Source: MAG-120531 sp963934855
Lineage (GTDB): Bacteria > Bacteroidota > Bacteroidia > Flavobacteriales > Flavobacteriaceae
Assembly (NCBI GenBank): GCA_963934855.1
Contig: CAWWAC010000001.1
Span: 124,001 to 188,000 of the forward strand
Direction: 5' to 3'
DNA length: 64,000 bases
The position numbers were made by a program, and so were the translations under genes. Under the pieces are notes generated by a model. It was not told the DNA's origin, made no database searches, and saw only the letters and a list, made by a program, of their open reading frames with translations. Shown here in pieces: positions 16,462-23,909 of the stretch. Position 1 is the stretch's first letter, and every line of letters starts with the position of its first letter.

Positions 16462-18339
16462 TTAGCGGCTTATATGATCATTTTCAATAATAACATCTAG
16501 CTCAACCTTTAAGTTTTCTATAATGAATTCTTGTCTCTCTGGTGTATTTTTGCCCATATAAAACTCTAAAAGTTGTTCAATGGACATTTTTTTATCTAAC
16601 ATGACAGGCTCTAGGCGAATATCTGCTCCAATAAAATGTTTAAACTCATCTGGAGAAATCTCTCCCAATCCTTTAAACCTTGTAATTTCAGGCTTTGCTC
16701 CTACTTTTACAATGGCAGCCTCTTTTTCTTCTGGGGTATAGCAATAATAAGTGTCTTTCTTATTTCTAACTCTAAATAAAGGCGTCTGTAAAATGTATAG
16801 GTGGTTGTCTTTAATTAATTCTGGGAAAAATTGTAAAAAAAAGGTAATGAGCAGCAATCTAATGTGCATACCATCTACATCTGCGTCTGTAGCTATTACA
16901 ATATTGTTATAGCGAAGATCCTCCATTGAATCTTCAATATTAAGAGCCGCCTGCAACAGATTGAATTCTTCATTTTCATACACAATCTTCTTACTCATAC
17001 CATACGAGTTTAGGGGTTTCCCCCTCAAACTAAAAACTGCCTGTGTATTTACATCTCTAGATTTAGTAATAGAACCTGATGCTGAGTCTCCCTCTGTAAT
17101 AAAAAGAGTGCTTTCCAAGCATCGGTCATGCTTGGTATCTGGTAAGTGCACCCTACAATCTCTGAGTTTTTTATTGTGTAGGTTACTTTTCTTTGCGCGT
17201 TCTTTTGCTAGCTTCCTAATACCAGACAATTCTTTGCGTTCTCTCTCTGCTTGAACTATTTTTCTCTGTATAAGTTCAGCAGTAGATGGATTTTTATGAA
17301 GGTAATTATCTAAATATTGTCCAATAAAATCATTGATATAAGCCCTTACACTAGGCATACCAGCTCCCATATCTGTTGACCCTAATTTAGTTTTAGTTTG
17401 ACTTTCAAATATAGGCTCTGTAACTTTAATAGATATAGCAGAAATAATAGATTTTCTAATGTCAGAAGAGTCATATGCTTTGCCGTAGAAGTCTCTAATT
17501 GTTTTGGCTAATGCCTCTCTAAAAGCAGTTTGATGGGTTCCTCCCTGAGTGGTGTGCTGTCCGTTTACAAAAGAGTGATACTCTTCACTGTACTGAGTTT
17601 TACTATGGGTAATGGCCACTTCAATATCTGGTCCTTTTAAATGAATAATAGGATACAACATGTCTTCTGCTGCATTATTGTCTTCTAGTAAATCTTTTAA
17701 GCCATTTTCAGAAAAGTACTTTTCTCCATTATAAATAATGGTGAGTCCTGGATTTAGATAAACATAGTTTTTAAGCATGCGTACCACATATTCAGACCTG
17801 TACTTATAATTTTTAAAAATGATAGCATCAGGCACAAAACTTACTTTGGTTCCTTTGCGCTTAGTGGTTTCTATTGGCCCCTCTTCTTCAATTAAATTAC
17901 CAGCCTGGAAAGTAGCTGTTTTTAATAAATTATCTCTGGAAGATGCTACTTTAAACATAGAAGACAAAGCGTTTACTGCTTTGGTTCCTACTCCATTTAA
18001 TCCTACTGATTTTTTAAAGGCACGGCTATCGTATTTACCTCCTGTATTCATTTTAGAGACCACGTCTACCACCTTACCAAGAGGAATACCTCTACCGTAA
18101 TCCCTTACGCTTACCTCAGTATCTTTAATAGATATTTCAATGGTCTTTCCAGCTCCCATCACAAATTCATCTATACAGTTATCTATGATCTCCTTAAGAA
18201 GTAAATAGATGCCGTCATCTGCCGAAGATCCGTCACCCAATTTTCCTATATACATTCCAGGGCGCAATCGAATGTGCTCTTTCCAATCTAAAGAACGAAT
18301 ATTATCTTCTGTATATTGAGTTTGTTGGTCCATGTCCAT
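16462..18339 (-). CDS. parE: DNA topoisomerase IV subunit B (ParE)
   Basis: A 625-residue ATPase subunit partnering ParC. It shows the GHKL ATP-binding elements EIIDNCIDEF, DYGRGIPLG and VGLNGVGTKAVNALS (about 45-125), the transducer domain (about 220-390), and the TOPRIM domain with FITEGDSASGS (about 410-420) and ATDADVDGMHIR. The C-terminal zone is short, as in ParE, without the long insert of Gram-negative GyrB. Start: the open frame begins at a TTG; ATGs at 18339 and 18333 are both plausible, and MDQQTQYTEDNIRSLD from 18333 fits homologues slightly better. Confidence 0.94.
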   Translation of the reverse strand: MDMDQQTQYTEDNIRSLDWKEHIRLRPGMYIGKLGDGSSADDGIYLLLKEIIDNCIDEFVMGAGKTIEISIKDTEVSVRDYGRGIPLGKVVDVVSKMNTGGKYDSRAFKKSVGLNGVGTKAVNALSSMFKVASSRDNLLKTATFQAGNLIEEEGPIETTKRKGTKVSFVPDAIIFKNYKYRSEYVVRMLKNYVYLNPGLTIIYNGEKYFSENGLKDLLEDNNAAEDMLYPIIHLKGPDIEVAITHSKTQYSEEYHSFVNGQHTTQGGTHQTAFREALAKTIRDFYGKAYDSSDIRKSIISAISIKVTEPIFESQTKTKLGSTDMGAGMPSVRAYINDFIGQYLDNYLHKNPSTAELIQRKIVQAERERKELSGIRKLAKERAKKSNLHNKKLRDCRVHLPDTKHDRCLESTLFITEGDSASGSITKSRDVNTQAVFSLRGKPLNSYGMSKKIVYENEEFNLLQAALNIEDSMEDLRYNNIVIATDADVDGMHIRLLLITFFLQFFPELIKDNHLYILQTPLFRVRNKKDTYYCYTPEEKEAAIVKVGAKPEITRFKGLGEISPDEFKHFIGADIRLEPVMLDKKMSIEQLLEFYMGKNTPERQEFIIENLKVELDVIIENDHISR

Positions 18340-18385
18340 ATAATACAAGCAAAACGGGATAATTGGCTAATATAGTGACCCTATT

Positions 18386-18439
18386 AAAAAAATAAAACCC
18401 AATACAACTAAAGTAATTAACAATAGTGATTAGGGTTTT
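18386..18439 (-). terminator. Candidate intrinsic terminator after ychF
   Basis: Read on the minus strand, arms AAAACCC and GGGTTTT (18433-18439 and 18394-18400) are separated by 32 bases and followed by a T-rich run (18386-18393). It lies between the ychF stop and the parE start. The long loop lowers certainty. Confidence 0.45.
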
Positions 18440-18457
18440 GTTGATAGTCACTATCGC

Positions 18458-19552
18458 CTACACATTAAATCTAAAATGCATCACATCGCCATCTTTAACT
18501 ATATACTCTTTTCCCTCCACGCGCATTTTTCCTGCTTCTTTTACCTTTGCTTCACTTCCAAAAGAAATATAATCATTATAGGCTATTACTTCTGCCCTAA
18601 TAAATCCTTTTTCAAAATCTGTGTGAATAACTCCCGCAGCTTGTGGTGCTGTAGCTCCAAAAGGAATTGTCCAGGCGCGCACTTCTTTAACACCCGCTGT
18701 AAAATAGGTGTCTAAATTCAATAATCTATAGGCCCCTCTAATCAATTTGGCAGAACCAGGTTCCTTTAGCCCCATGTCTTCTAGGAACATTTGTCTTTCT
18801 TCATAAGTCTCCAACTCAGTAATATCTGCCTCTGTACCCACGGCTAAAAAAATAACCTCAGCATTTTCACCTGCAACAGCTTCTATTACTTGTTTCACAT
18901 AATCATTTCCATTTACGGCAGCGTCTTCAGAAACATTGCAGACATACATCACTGGCTTTTCTGTAATAAACTGAAGTGGCCTTACAAATGCCACCTTGTC
19001 TTCTTCAGATAGCGGTATGGCACGAATAGACTTTCCAGCCTCTAGACCAGCCTTTAACAACAAAAGAACTGCTTCTTCTTTTTGGGCCTCTTTATTTCCC
19101 GTCTTAGCAGCTCTCTTTACTTTCTCTAATTTTTTATCTAAGGTTTCTAAGTCCTTTAACTGCAATTCCATATCTATGGTTTCTTTATCCCTAATTGGAT
19201 TTACGCTTCCGTCTACATGAACAATATTGTCATCATCAAAACATCTAAGCACGTGAAGAATGGCGTCAGTTTCTCTAATATTTCCAAGAAACTGATTTCC
19301 TAGACCCTCTCCTTTACTAGCGCCTTTTACTAAGCCAGCTATATCTACAATCTCTACAGTGGCAGGAAGAACCCTTTCTGGATTTACCAAAGACTCTAAC
19401 TTTTCTAACCTCGCGTCTGGCACATTCACCACACCAATATTAGGTTCAATAGTACAAAAAGGGAAGTTGGCACTCTGTGCTTTAGCATTAGAGAGACAAT
19501 TAAAAAGGGTAGATTTCCCAACGTTGGGAAGTCCTACAATACCTGCTTTCAT
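18458..19552 (-). CDS. ychF: Redox-regulated ATPase YchF
   Basis: A 364-residue Obg-family P-loop NTPase that binds ribosomes and prefers ATP. G1 motif GLPNVGKSTLFN (7-18), G3 region DIAGLVKGASKGEGLGNQFL (about 69-88). The guanine-specifying NKxD motif is altered (YVCNVSED), the family's hallmark for ATP preference. A coiled-coil helical insert (about 130-200) and a C-terminal TGS domain (about 280-362, ending VKDGDVMHFRFNV) complete the standard layout. A -7 promoter box (19575-19582) sits 23 bp upstream. Confidence 0.96.
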   Translation of the reverse strand: MKAGIVGLPNVGKSTLFNCLSNAKAQSANFPFCTIEPNIGVVNVPDARLEKLESLVNPERVLPATVEIVDIAGLVKGASKGEGLGNQFLGNIRETDAILHVLRCFDDDNIVHVDGSVNPIRDKETIDMELQLKDLETLDKKLEKVKRAAKTGNKEAQKEEAVLLLLKAGLEAGKSIRAIPLSEEDKVAFVRPLQFITEKPVMYVCNVSEDAAVNGNDYVKQVIEAVAGENAEVIFLAVGTEADITELETYEERQMFLEDMGLKEPGSAKLIRGAYRLLNLDTYFTAGVKEVRAWTIPFGATAPQAAGVIHTDFEKGFIRAEVIAYNDYISFGSEAKVKEAGKMRVEGKEYIVKDGDVMHFRFNV

Positions 19553-19574
19553 AAAGAATAAATTTAATTGGGTG

Positions 19575-19582
19575 CAAATATA
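19575..19582 (-). promoter_or_regulatory. Candidate -7 box of ychF
   Basis: Minus-strand reading gives TATATTTG followed by CAC, matching TAnnTTTG, in the 43-bp gap after the ferredoxin gene and 23 bp before the ychF ATG. It suggests ychF can be transcribed independently of the ferredoxin gene upstream. Confidence 0.45.
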
Positions 19583-19595
19583 GGATTAAAGCGTC

Positions 19596-19946
19596 CTACT
19601 CTGGATGCATAAAGCGTTGTTTTTCTAGCAAAGTCTCTTCCGTTTCAACATGAGAGGTGTCTGGCACACAACAGTCTACAGGACATACAGCGGCGCATTG
19701 AGGTTCTTCATGAAAACCAACACATTCTGTGCATTTATTGGGTGAAATATAATATATCTCGTCACTAATAGGGTCTTGAACCGCATCGGCATCGGCCTTA
19801 AGGCCATTGGGCAATACAACTGACCCTTTTAAAGAGGTGCCATCACTATAACGCCACTCCTCAGCCCCCTCATAAATAGCGGTGTTTGGACATTCTGGTT
19901 CACAAGCGCCACAATTAATACATTCGTCGGTGATGATAATTGCCAT
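19596..19946 (-). CDS. 2[4Fe-4S] ferredoxin
   Basis: A 116-residue dicluster ferredoxin. The first cluster motif is C9-x2-C12-x2-C15-x3-C19-P. The second is C72-x2-C75-x8-C84-x3-C88-P with extra C92 and C93, the irregular spacing typical of YfhL/Chromatium-type ferredoxins. A 50-residue insert between the motifs contains a repeated acidic stretch. It would act as a soluble electron carrier; the partner is unknown. It is divergent from the acyl-CoA reductase gene, which is a regular neighbour in this family of bacteria as I recall, but no functional tie is shown. Confidence 0.93.
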   Translation of the reverse strand: MAIIITDECINCGACEPECPNTAIYEGAEEWRYSDGTSLKGSVVLPNGLKADADAVQDPISDEIYYISPNKCTECVGFHEEPQCAAVCPVDCCVPDTSHVETEETLLEKQRFMHPE

Positions 19947-19978
19947 AGTAAAATTTTAAGTTAATCCCTTGTATTGAT

Positions 19979-19986
19979 TACTTTTG
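19979..19986 (+). promoter_or_regulatory. Candidate -7 box of the acyl-CoA reductase gene
   Basis: TACTTTTG followed by CAC matches the Bacteroidota -7 consensus 38 bp before the ATG at 20025. No clean TTG is found 17-23 bp upstream. Confidence 0.4.
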
Positions 19987-20024
19987 CACAAAGGTAAAAC
20001 CTAAAAGCCTCTCAGGCAAATTAT

Positions 20025-21071
20025 ATGAGTGTATATCAAGACAGATTTCAAGCCGTTGTTGAATTAGGAAACACATTTCAGAGTTTTATAACAGAAAACA
20101 AAGCAAATACAGGTTTTTCAGAGGCATTTAAGCCTCTTGAAAACCTCATAACACTTGCGGGGCACAAAAATGGCTGGTTTACTAGAGAAAACGTTTTACA
20201 CGCTTTGGAGCAGTGGGTAGCCTTACTTCGCGCAAGCTCTCTAGAGCAATGGATGAGTGGGTATTCTAAGCCTAGTAACACGCCTAAAGTATTTATTATT
20301 ATGGCGGGTAATATACCTTTGGTTGGTTTTCATGACTTCTTAACAGCTTATTTAGCTGGAGCCAATATTATTATTAAGGCATCTTCAAATGACAAAATTT
20401 TACTTCCTTGGATGATTGATTTTCTCAATTCAAAAACAGGAGAACCAATACAAAACATTCAAATTGTTGAACAATTTAAAGGAGAATATGACGGCCTTAT
20501 TGCTACTGGCAGTAATAATACGGCACGCTATTTTGAACATTATTTTGGTAGTAAACCTCATATTATAAGAAAAAATAGAAGTTCTATTGGGGTGTTAACA
20601 GGCCATGAAACCCCAGAAATGCTACGTGCGCTAGGAGAAGATATTTTTAGATATTACGGTTTGGGCTGTAGGTCTGTATCAAAATTATACGTTCCAAAAG
20701 GCTATGACTTTGATTTATTTTTTAATGCCATTTATGATTACAAAGACCACATTCACTATGAAAAATACAGTAATAATTATGATTATAACAAGGCTGTGTA
20801 CCTCATGAGTGGTTTTAAAATCATAGATAACGGCTTTCTTATACTAAAAGAAGATCTCAGCTTTAGCTCCCCTATTGGAAGTCTCTTTTACGAGACTTAT
20901 GTCAATTTAGAAAACTTAAACAAGCTTATAGATATAAATAAAGAGTTTATACAATGCGTGGTGGGACCCTCTGAAATTAATGGCGCTATTGCATTTGGTG
21001 AGACTCAAAAACCTAGTCTTTCAGATTATGCAGACGGTGTAGATACTATGAAATTTATTTTATCATTATAA
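20025..21071 (+). CDS. LuxC-like acyl-CoA reductase
   Basis: A 348-residue aldehyde-dehydrogenase-superfamily protein of the LuxC acyl-CoA reductase family (acyl-CoA to fatty aldehyde with NADPH). Seen are the nucleotide-binding region VFIIMAGNIPLVGFHDFLTAYLAG (about 89-112), TGSNNTARYFEHYF, and the catalytic Cys215 in YYGLGCRSVSKLYVPKG. There is no luciferase, so a role in bioluminescence is unlikely; a role in lipid or aldehyde metabolism is inferred. It precedes serC by 76 bp on the same strand and may be read with serC-serA. Confidence 0.9.
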   Translation: MSVYQDRFQAVVELGNTFQSFITENKANTGFSEAFKPLENLITLAGHKNGWFTRENVLHALEQWVALLRASSLEQWMSGYSKPSNTPKVFIIMAGNIPLVGFHDFLTAYLAGANIIIKASSNDKILLPWMIDFLNSKTGEPIQNIQIVEQFKGEYDGLIATGSNNTARYFEHYFGSKPHIIRKNRSSIGVLTGHETPEMLRALGEDIFRYYGLGCRSVSKLYVPKGYDFDLFFNAIYDYKDHIHYEKYSNNYDYNKAVYLMSGFKIIDNGFLILKEDLSFSSPIGSLFYETYVNLENLNKLIDINKEFIQCVVGPSEINGAIAFGETQKPSLSDYADGVDTMKFILSL

Positions 21072-21147
21072 AAAATCACAAAGGGTTTCTATTTTAAAAT
21101 TAATATAAGACCTTTGTTTACTTAATTTTTGCCAAAAAACATCTAGA

Positions 21148-22212
21148 ATGAAAATACATAATTTTAGTGGTGGCCCAAGTATTCTGCCTAAGGAGGTATT
21201 AGAAAAAGCATCACAAGCAGTGTTGAATTTCAATGACTCTGGACTCTCACTTATTGAAATTTCACACAGATCAAAAGATTTTGTTTCTATAATGGACAAA
21301 GCCCAATCCTTAGCCTTGTCTTTACTTGGCTTAGAAAACAAGGGCTACAAAGCTTTATATCTTCAAGGAGGGGCTAGTTTAGAGTTTTTAAGGGTGGCTT
21401 ACAATCTTTTAGAACAAAAAGCAGCTTATATAAATACTGGTACTTGGAGTGATAACGCTATTGAAGAGGCCAAGTCCTTTGGTGAAGTATTAGAAGTGGG
21501 CTCATCAAAAAAAGAGGGATATAAATTTATACCTAAAAATTTGGTCATTCCAACAGATATTGATTATTTACATATCACTTCAAATAACACTATATACGGC
21601 ACTCAATATCAGCAGTTTCCAGAGGTAAATATACCTCTTATTTGTGATATGAGTTCAGACATATTTTCTAGAACTTTAGACTTTTCTAAATTTGATCTAA
21701 TCTATGCTGGTGCTCAAAAAAATATGGGACCTGCAGGTACTACCCTTATAGTGGTAAAGGAATCTATTCTTGGAAAAGTGACTAGACATATTCCCTCTAT
21801 ACTTGATTATAAATGTCATATTGCAAAAGAGAGCATGTTTAACACTCCTGCGGTATTTGCCGTATATGTATCCATGCTTACCCTGTCTTGGCTTCAAGAT
21901 TTAGGCGGTATTGCAGCCATTGAAAAAATTAATAGAAAAAAAGCCAGATTACTCTACTCTGAAATAGATCTAAATCCTCTATTTAGCGGCTATGTGGCTA
22001 AAGAAGACAGATCCTATATGAATGCCACTTTTAACCTTACGGATGTCACCCTAGAGGCCCGTTTTAATGAAATGTGTAAAGAAGGAGGCATTAGCGGTTT
22101 AAACGGACACCGTTCCGTAGGTGGCTATAGAGCTTCTATGTACAACGCCCTTCCTTTAGAAAGTGTGGGTGTTTTAGTAGACATTATGAGTGATTTAGAA
22201 AGAAAAGCGTAG
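21148..22212 (+). CDS. serC: Phosphoserine aminotransferase SerC
   Basis: A 354-residue class V aminotransferase converting 3-phosphohydroxypyruvate and glutamate to O-phosphoserine (also a pyridoxal pathway step). N-terminal NFSGGPSILPKEVL, ALYLQGGASLEF, and the PLP-Lys in LIYAGAQKNMGPAG (about 189-202) are typical. C-terminal HRSVGGYRASMYNALP matches the phosphate-binding Arg region. It is followed after 1 bp by serA. O-phosphoserine also is the presumed substrate for the cysteate-synthase candidate at 51-52 kb. Confidence 0.96.
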   Translation: MKIHNFSGGPSILPKEVLEKASQAVLNFNDSGLSLIEISHRSKDFVSIMDKAQSLALSLLGLENKGYKALYLQGGASLEFLRVAYNLLEQKAAYINTGTWSDNAIEEAKSFGEVLEVGSSKKEGYKFIPKNLVIPTDIDYLHITSNNTIYGTQYQQFPEVNIPLICDMSSDIFSRTLDFSKFDLIYAGAQKNMGPAGTTLIVVKESILGKVTRHIPSILDYKCHIAKESMFNTPAVFAVYVSMLTLSWLQDLGGIAAIEKINRKKARLLYSEIDLNPLFSGYVAKEDRSYMNATFNLTDVTLEARFNEMCKEGGISGLNGHRSVGGYRASMYNALPLESVGVLVDIMSDLERKA

Positions 22213-22213
22213 T

Positions 22214-23167
22214 ATGAATATTTTAGCTAATGACGGCATTCACGCTAGTGGTGTTCAACAATTAATAAAGGGAGGCCACCAAGTAGATGAAACTACTGTT
22301 GCACAAGCCCAACTTGCCTCTTATTTAAATGAACAAAATATTGAAGTGTTATTGGTACGCTCCAACACCCAAGTAGATAAAGCCCTTATAGATGCCTGTC
22401 CAAGCATTAAAATTGTAGGACGCGGTGGTATTGGCATGGATAATATAGACGTAGCCTATGCTAAATCTAAAGGAATTCACATCATAAACACTCCAGACGC
22501 TTCTGCAGTGGCGGTGGCAGAATTGGTATTTGCCCACCTTCTAGGAGGGGTTCGTTTTTTATATGACGCCAATAAAAGCATGCCCTTAGAGGGCGATACC
22601 CATTTTAATGACCTCAAAAAATCTTATGCAGCTGGTATGGAGCTCAGAGGAAAAACGCTAGGTGTTTTTGGATTTGGAAACATAGGTCAGGAAACAGCTA
22701 AAATAGCAATAGGTCTTGGCATGAAAGTTATTTTTTATGATCCTGAAATAAGTCAGGTGTCTATTTCGCTCTCATTTTTTGATGGTTCCTCACAAGCTTT
22801 TCAGCTAACGGGAACCACCAAAGAAGCCGTTTTAAAAACCTCTGACTACATTAGTATTCATGTACCCTCACAAAGTCAATACTGTATAGACAGAAGTTCA
22901 TTTGAACTCATGAAAAAAGGGGTTGGTATTATTAACACTGCCAGAGGAAATGCCCTAGATGAGGTGGCATTAATAGATTTTTTGAATAATGGTACTGTAG
23001 CTTTTGCCGGGCTAGACGTGTTTGAGTCTGAACCAAAACCTGAAATTCAGATTCTCATGCACCCCAATATATCTATGAGCCCTCATATTGGTGCTTCCAC
23101 CTTAGAGGCACAAGAAAAAATTGGTCTCTCATTGGCCAATCAAATCATATCTATTTCTGAATCATGA
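22214..23167 (+). CDS. serA: D-3-phosphoglycerate dehydrogenase SerA (short form)
   Basis: First step of serine synthesis. It has 317 residues, the short form without ASB and ACT domains, so it is unlikely to show allosteric serine inhibition. NAD-binding motif GVFGFGNIGQETAK (about 153-166). The catalytic Arg, Glu and His fall in TARGNALDE, FESEPKPE and SPHIGASTLEAQ. The upstream substrate loop KIVGRGGIGMDNID is present. The stop codon overlaps the next gene by 4 bp (ATGA). Confidence 0.94.
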   Translation: MNILANDGIHASGVQQLIKGGHQVDETTVAQAQLASYLNEQNIEVLLVRSNTQVDKALIDACPSIKIVGRGGIGMDNIDVAYAKSKGIHIINTPDASAVAVAELVFAHLLGGVRFLYDANKSMPLEGDTHFNDLKKSYAAGMELRGKTLGVFGFGNIGQETAKIAIGLGMKVIFYDPEISQVSISLSFFDGSSQAFQLTGTTKEAVLKTSDYISIHVPSQSQYCIDRSSFELMKKGVGIINTARGNALDEVALIDFLNNGTVAFAGLDVFESEPKPEIQILMHPNISMSPHIGASTLEAQEKIGLSLANQIISISES

Positions 23168-23505
23168 AAAAATCTTTTTTAGCAAGATTAAAAGAAAGAT
23201 GGGGTGTTCGCTCTAATGGGGCCTTACTGGTGATCATCATTGTTTTCTCTATCACAGGAAGTAGCGCTTTAAAACTAGCAAGACCTGTTTTAGATTTTTT
23301 AGGATTAGAACGAAGTGTTTTTGAAGAACACTGGTACACGCTATGTGTGTATTGGTTTTTCAGAATATTAGTCATATTTCCAATATATCAAATGCTCTTA
23401 GTAGTCTTTGGTTGGGTTTTTGGTCAATTTACATTTTTTTGGGGATTTGAAAAAAAAATGCTTAAAAGGCTTGGGTTAGGGTTCTTTTTTAAAGGTAATT
23501 TTTAA
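23164..23505 (+). CDS. Membrane protein, DUF6787-like
   Basis: A 113-residue inner membrane protein with two predicted membrane segments (about 20-36 and 56-85), a Bacteroidota family annotated DUF6787 as far as I recall. RWGVRSNGALLVIIIVFSITGS and RILVIFPIYQMLLVVFGWVFGQF are the conserved parts, ending in a basic EKKMLKRLG stretch. Function unknown. The start overlaps the serA stop by 4 bp, a strong sign of co-translation with serA. Confidence 0.87.
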   Translation: MKKSFLARLKERWGVRSNGALLVIIIVFSITGSSALKLARPVLDFLGLERSVFEEHWYTLCVYWFFRILVIFPIYQMLLVVFGWVFGQFTFFWGFEKKMLKRLGLGFFFKGNF

Positions 23506-23551
23506 CATAACCTTAAGACCTTAACGACAATCATTATTTATATATTTGAAA

Positions 23552-23851
23552 ATGCGTGATTTAAGAGGCATATATTCAATTGTATTGTTACTTCTTTTCT
23601 TTATGAAAAGTAGTGCATTCCATACATATACCCATGACTCTGAACATACAGACGCTGCCAATCACTGCCATACATGTGAAATACAGCAGCTCCAAAACCA
23701 TACTTTTTTTTTGGGAGCCACCCAAATATATATAGCTGCAGTTACTATTAATCGTACTCCTGTTGTATTAATTAGTCATGCATCAGATGTCTTTGTAGAC
23801 GCGTTCTATTTCACCTCCATCCTTTCTAGACCACCCCCTTTCTTGGTCTAG
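23552..23851 (+). CDS. Small exported His/Cys-rich protein upstream of TonB receptor
   Basis: A 99-residue protein with an N-terminal hydrophobic segment (GIYSIVLLLLFFM, about 6-18) and then a metal-ligand-rich stretch, HTYTHDSEHTDAANHCHTCE (about 24-43), containing six His and two Cys. Likely a periplasmic metal-binding peptide. The rest is hydrophobic strand-like sequence ending SILSRPPPFLV. The ATG at 23552 is chosen over a TTG two codons upstream. It is 58 bp before a TonB-dependent receptor; small His-rich proteins of this kind precede such receptors in Bacteroidota. Metal identity is not shown. Confidence 0.75.
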   Translation: MRDLRGIYSIVLLLLFFMKSSAFHTYTHDSEHTDAANHCHTCEIQQLQNHTFFLGATQIYIAAVTINRTPVVLISHASDVFVDAFYFTSILSRPPPFLV

Positions 23852-23909
23852 TATCAGATGAAGTATTGTGACTATTAAAGTCACTATTGTGTAATAGAAT
23901 TATTTCTAA

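Noticed and set aside
23541..23548. TATATTTG as a -7 box for the His-rich peptide gene
   Set aside because: It is only 3 bp before the ATG, so transcription would start inside the gene.
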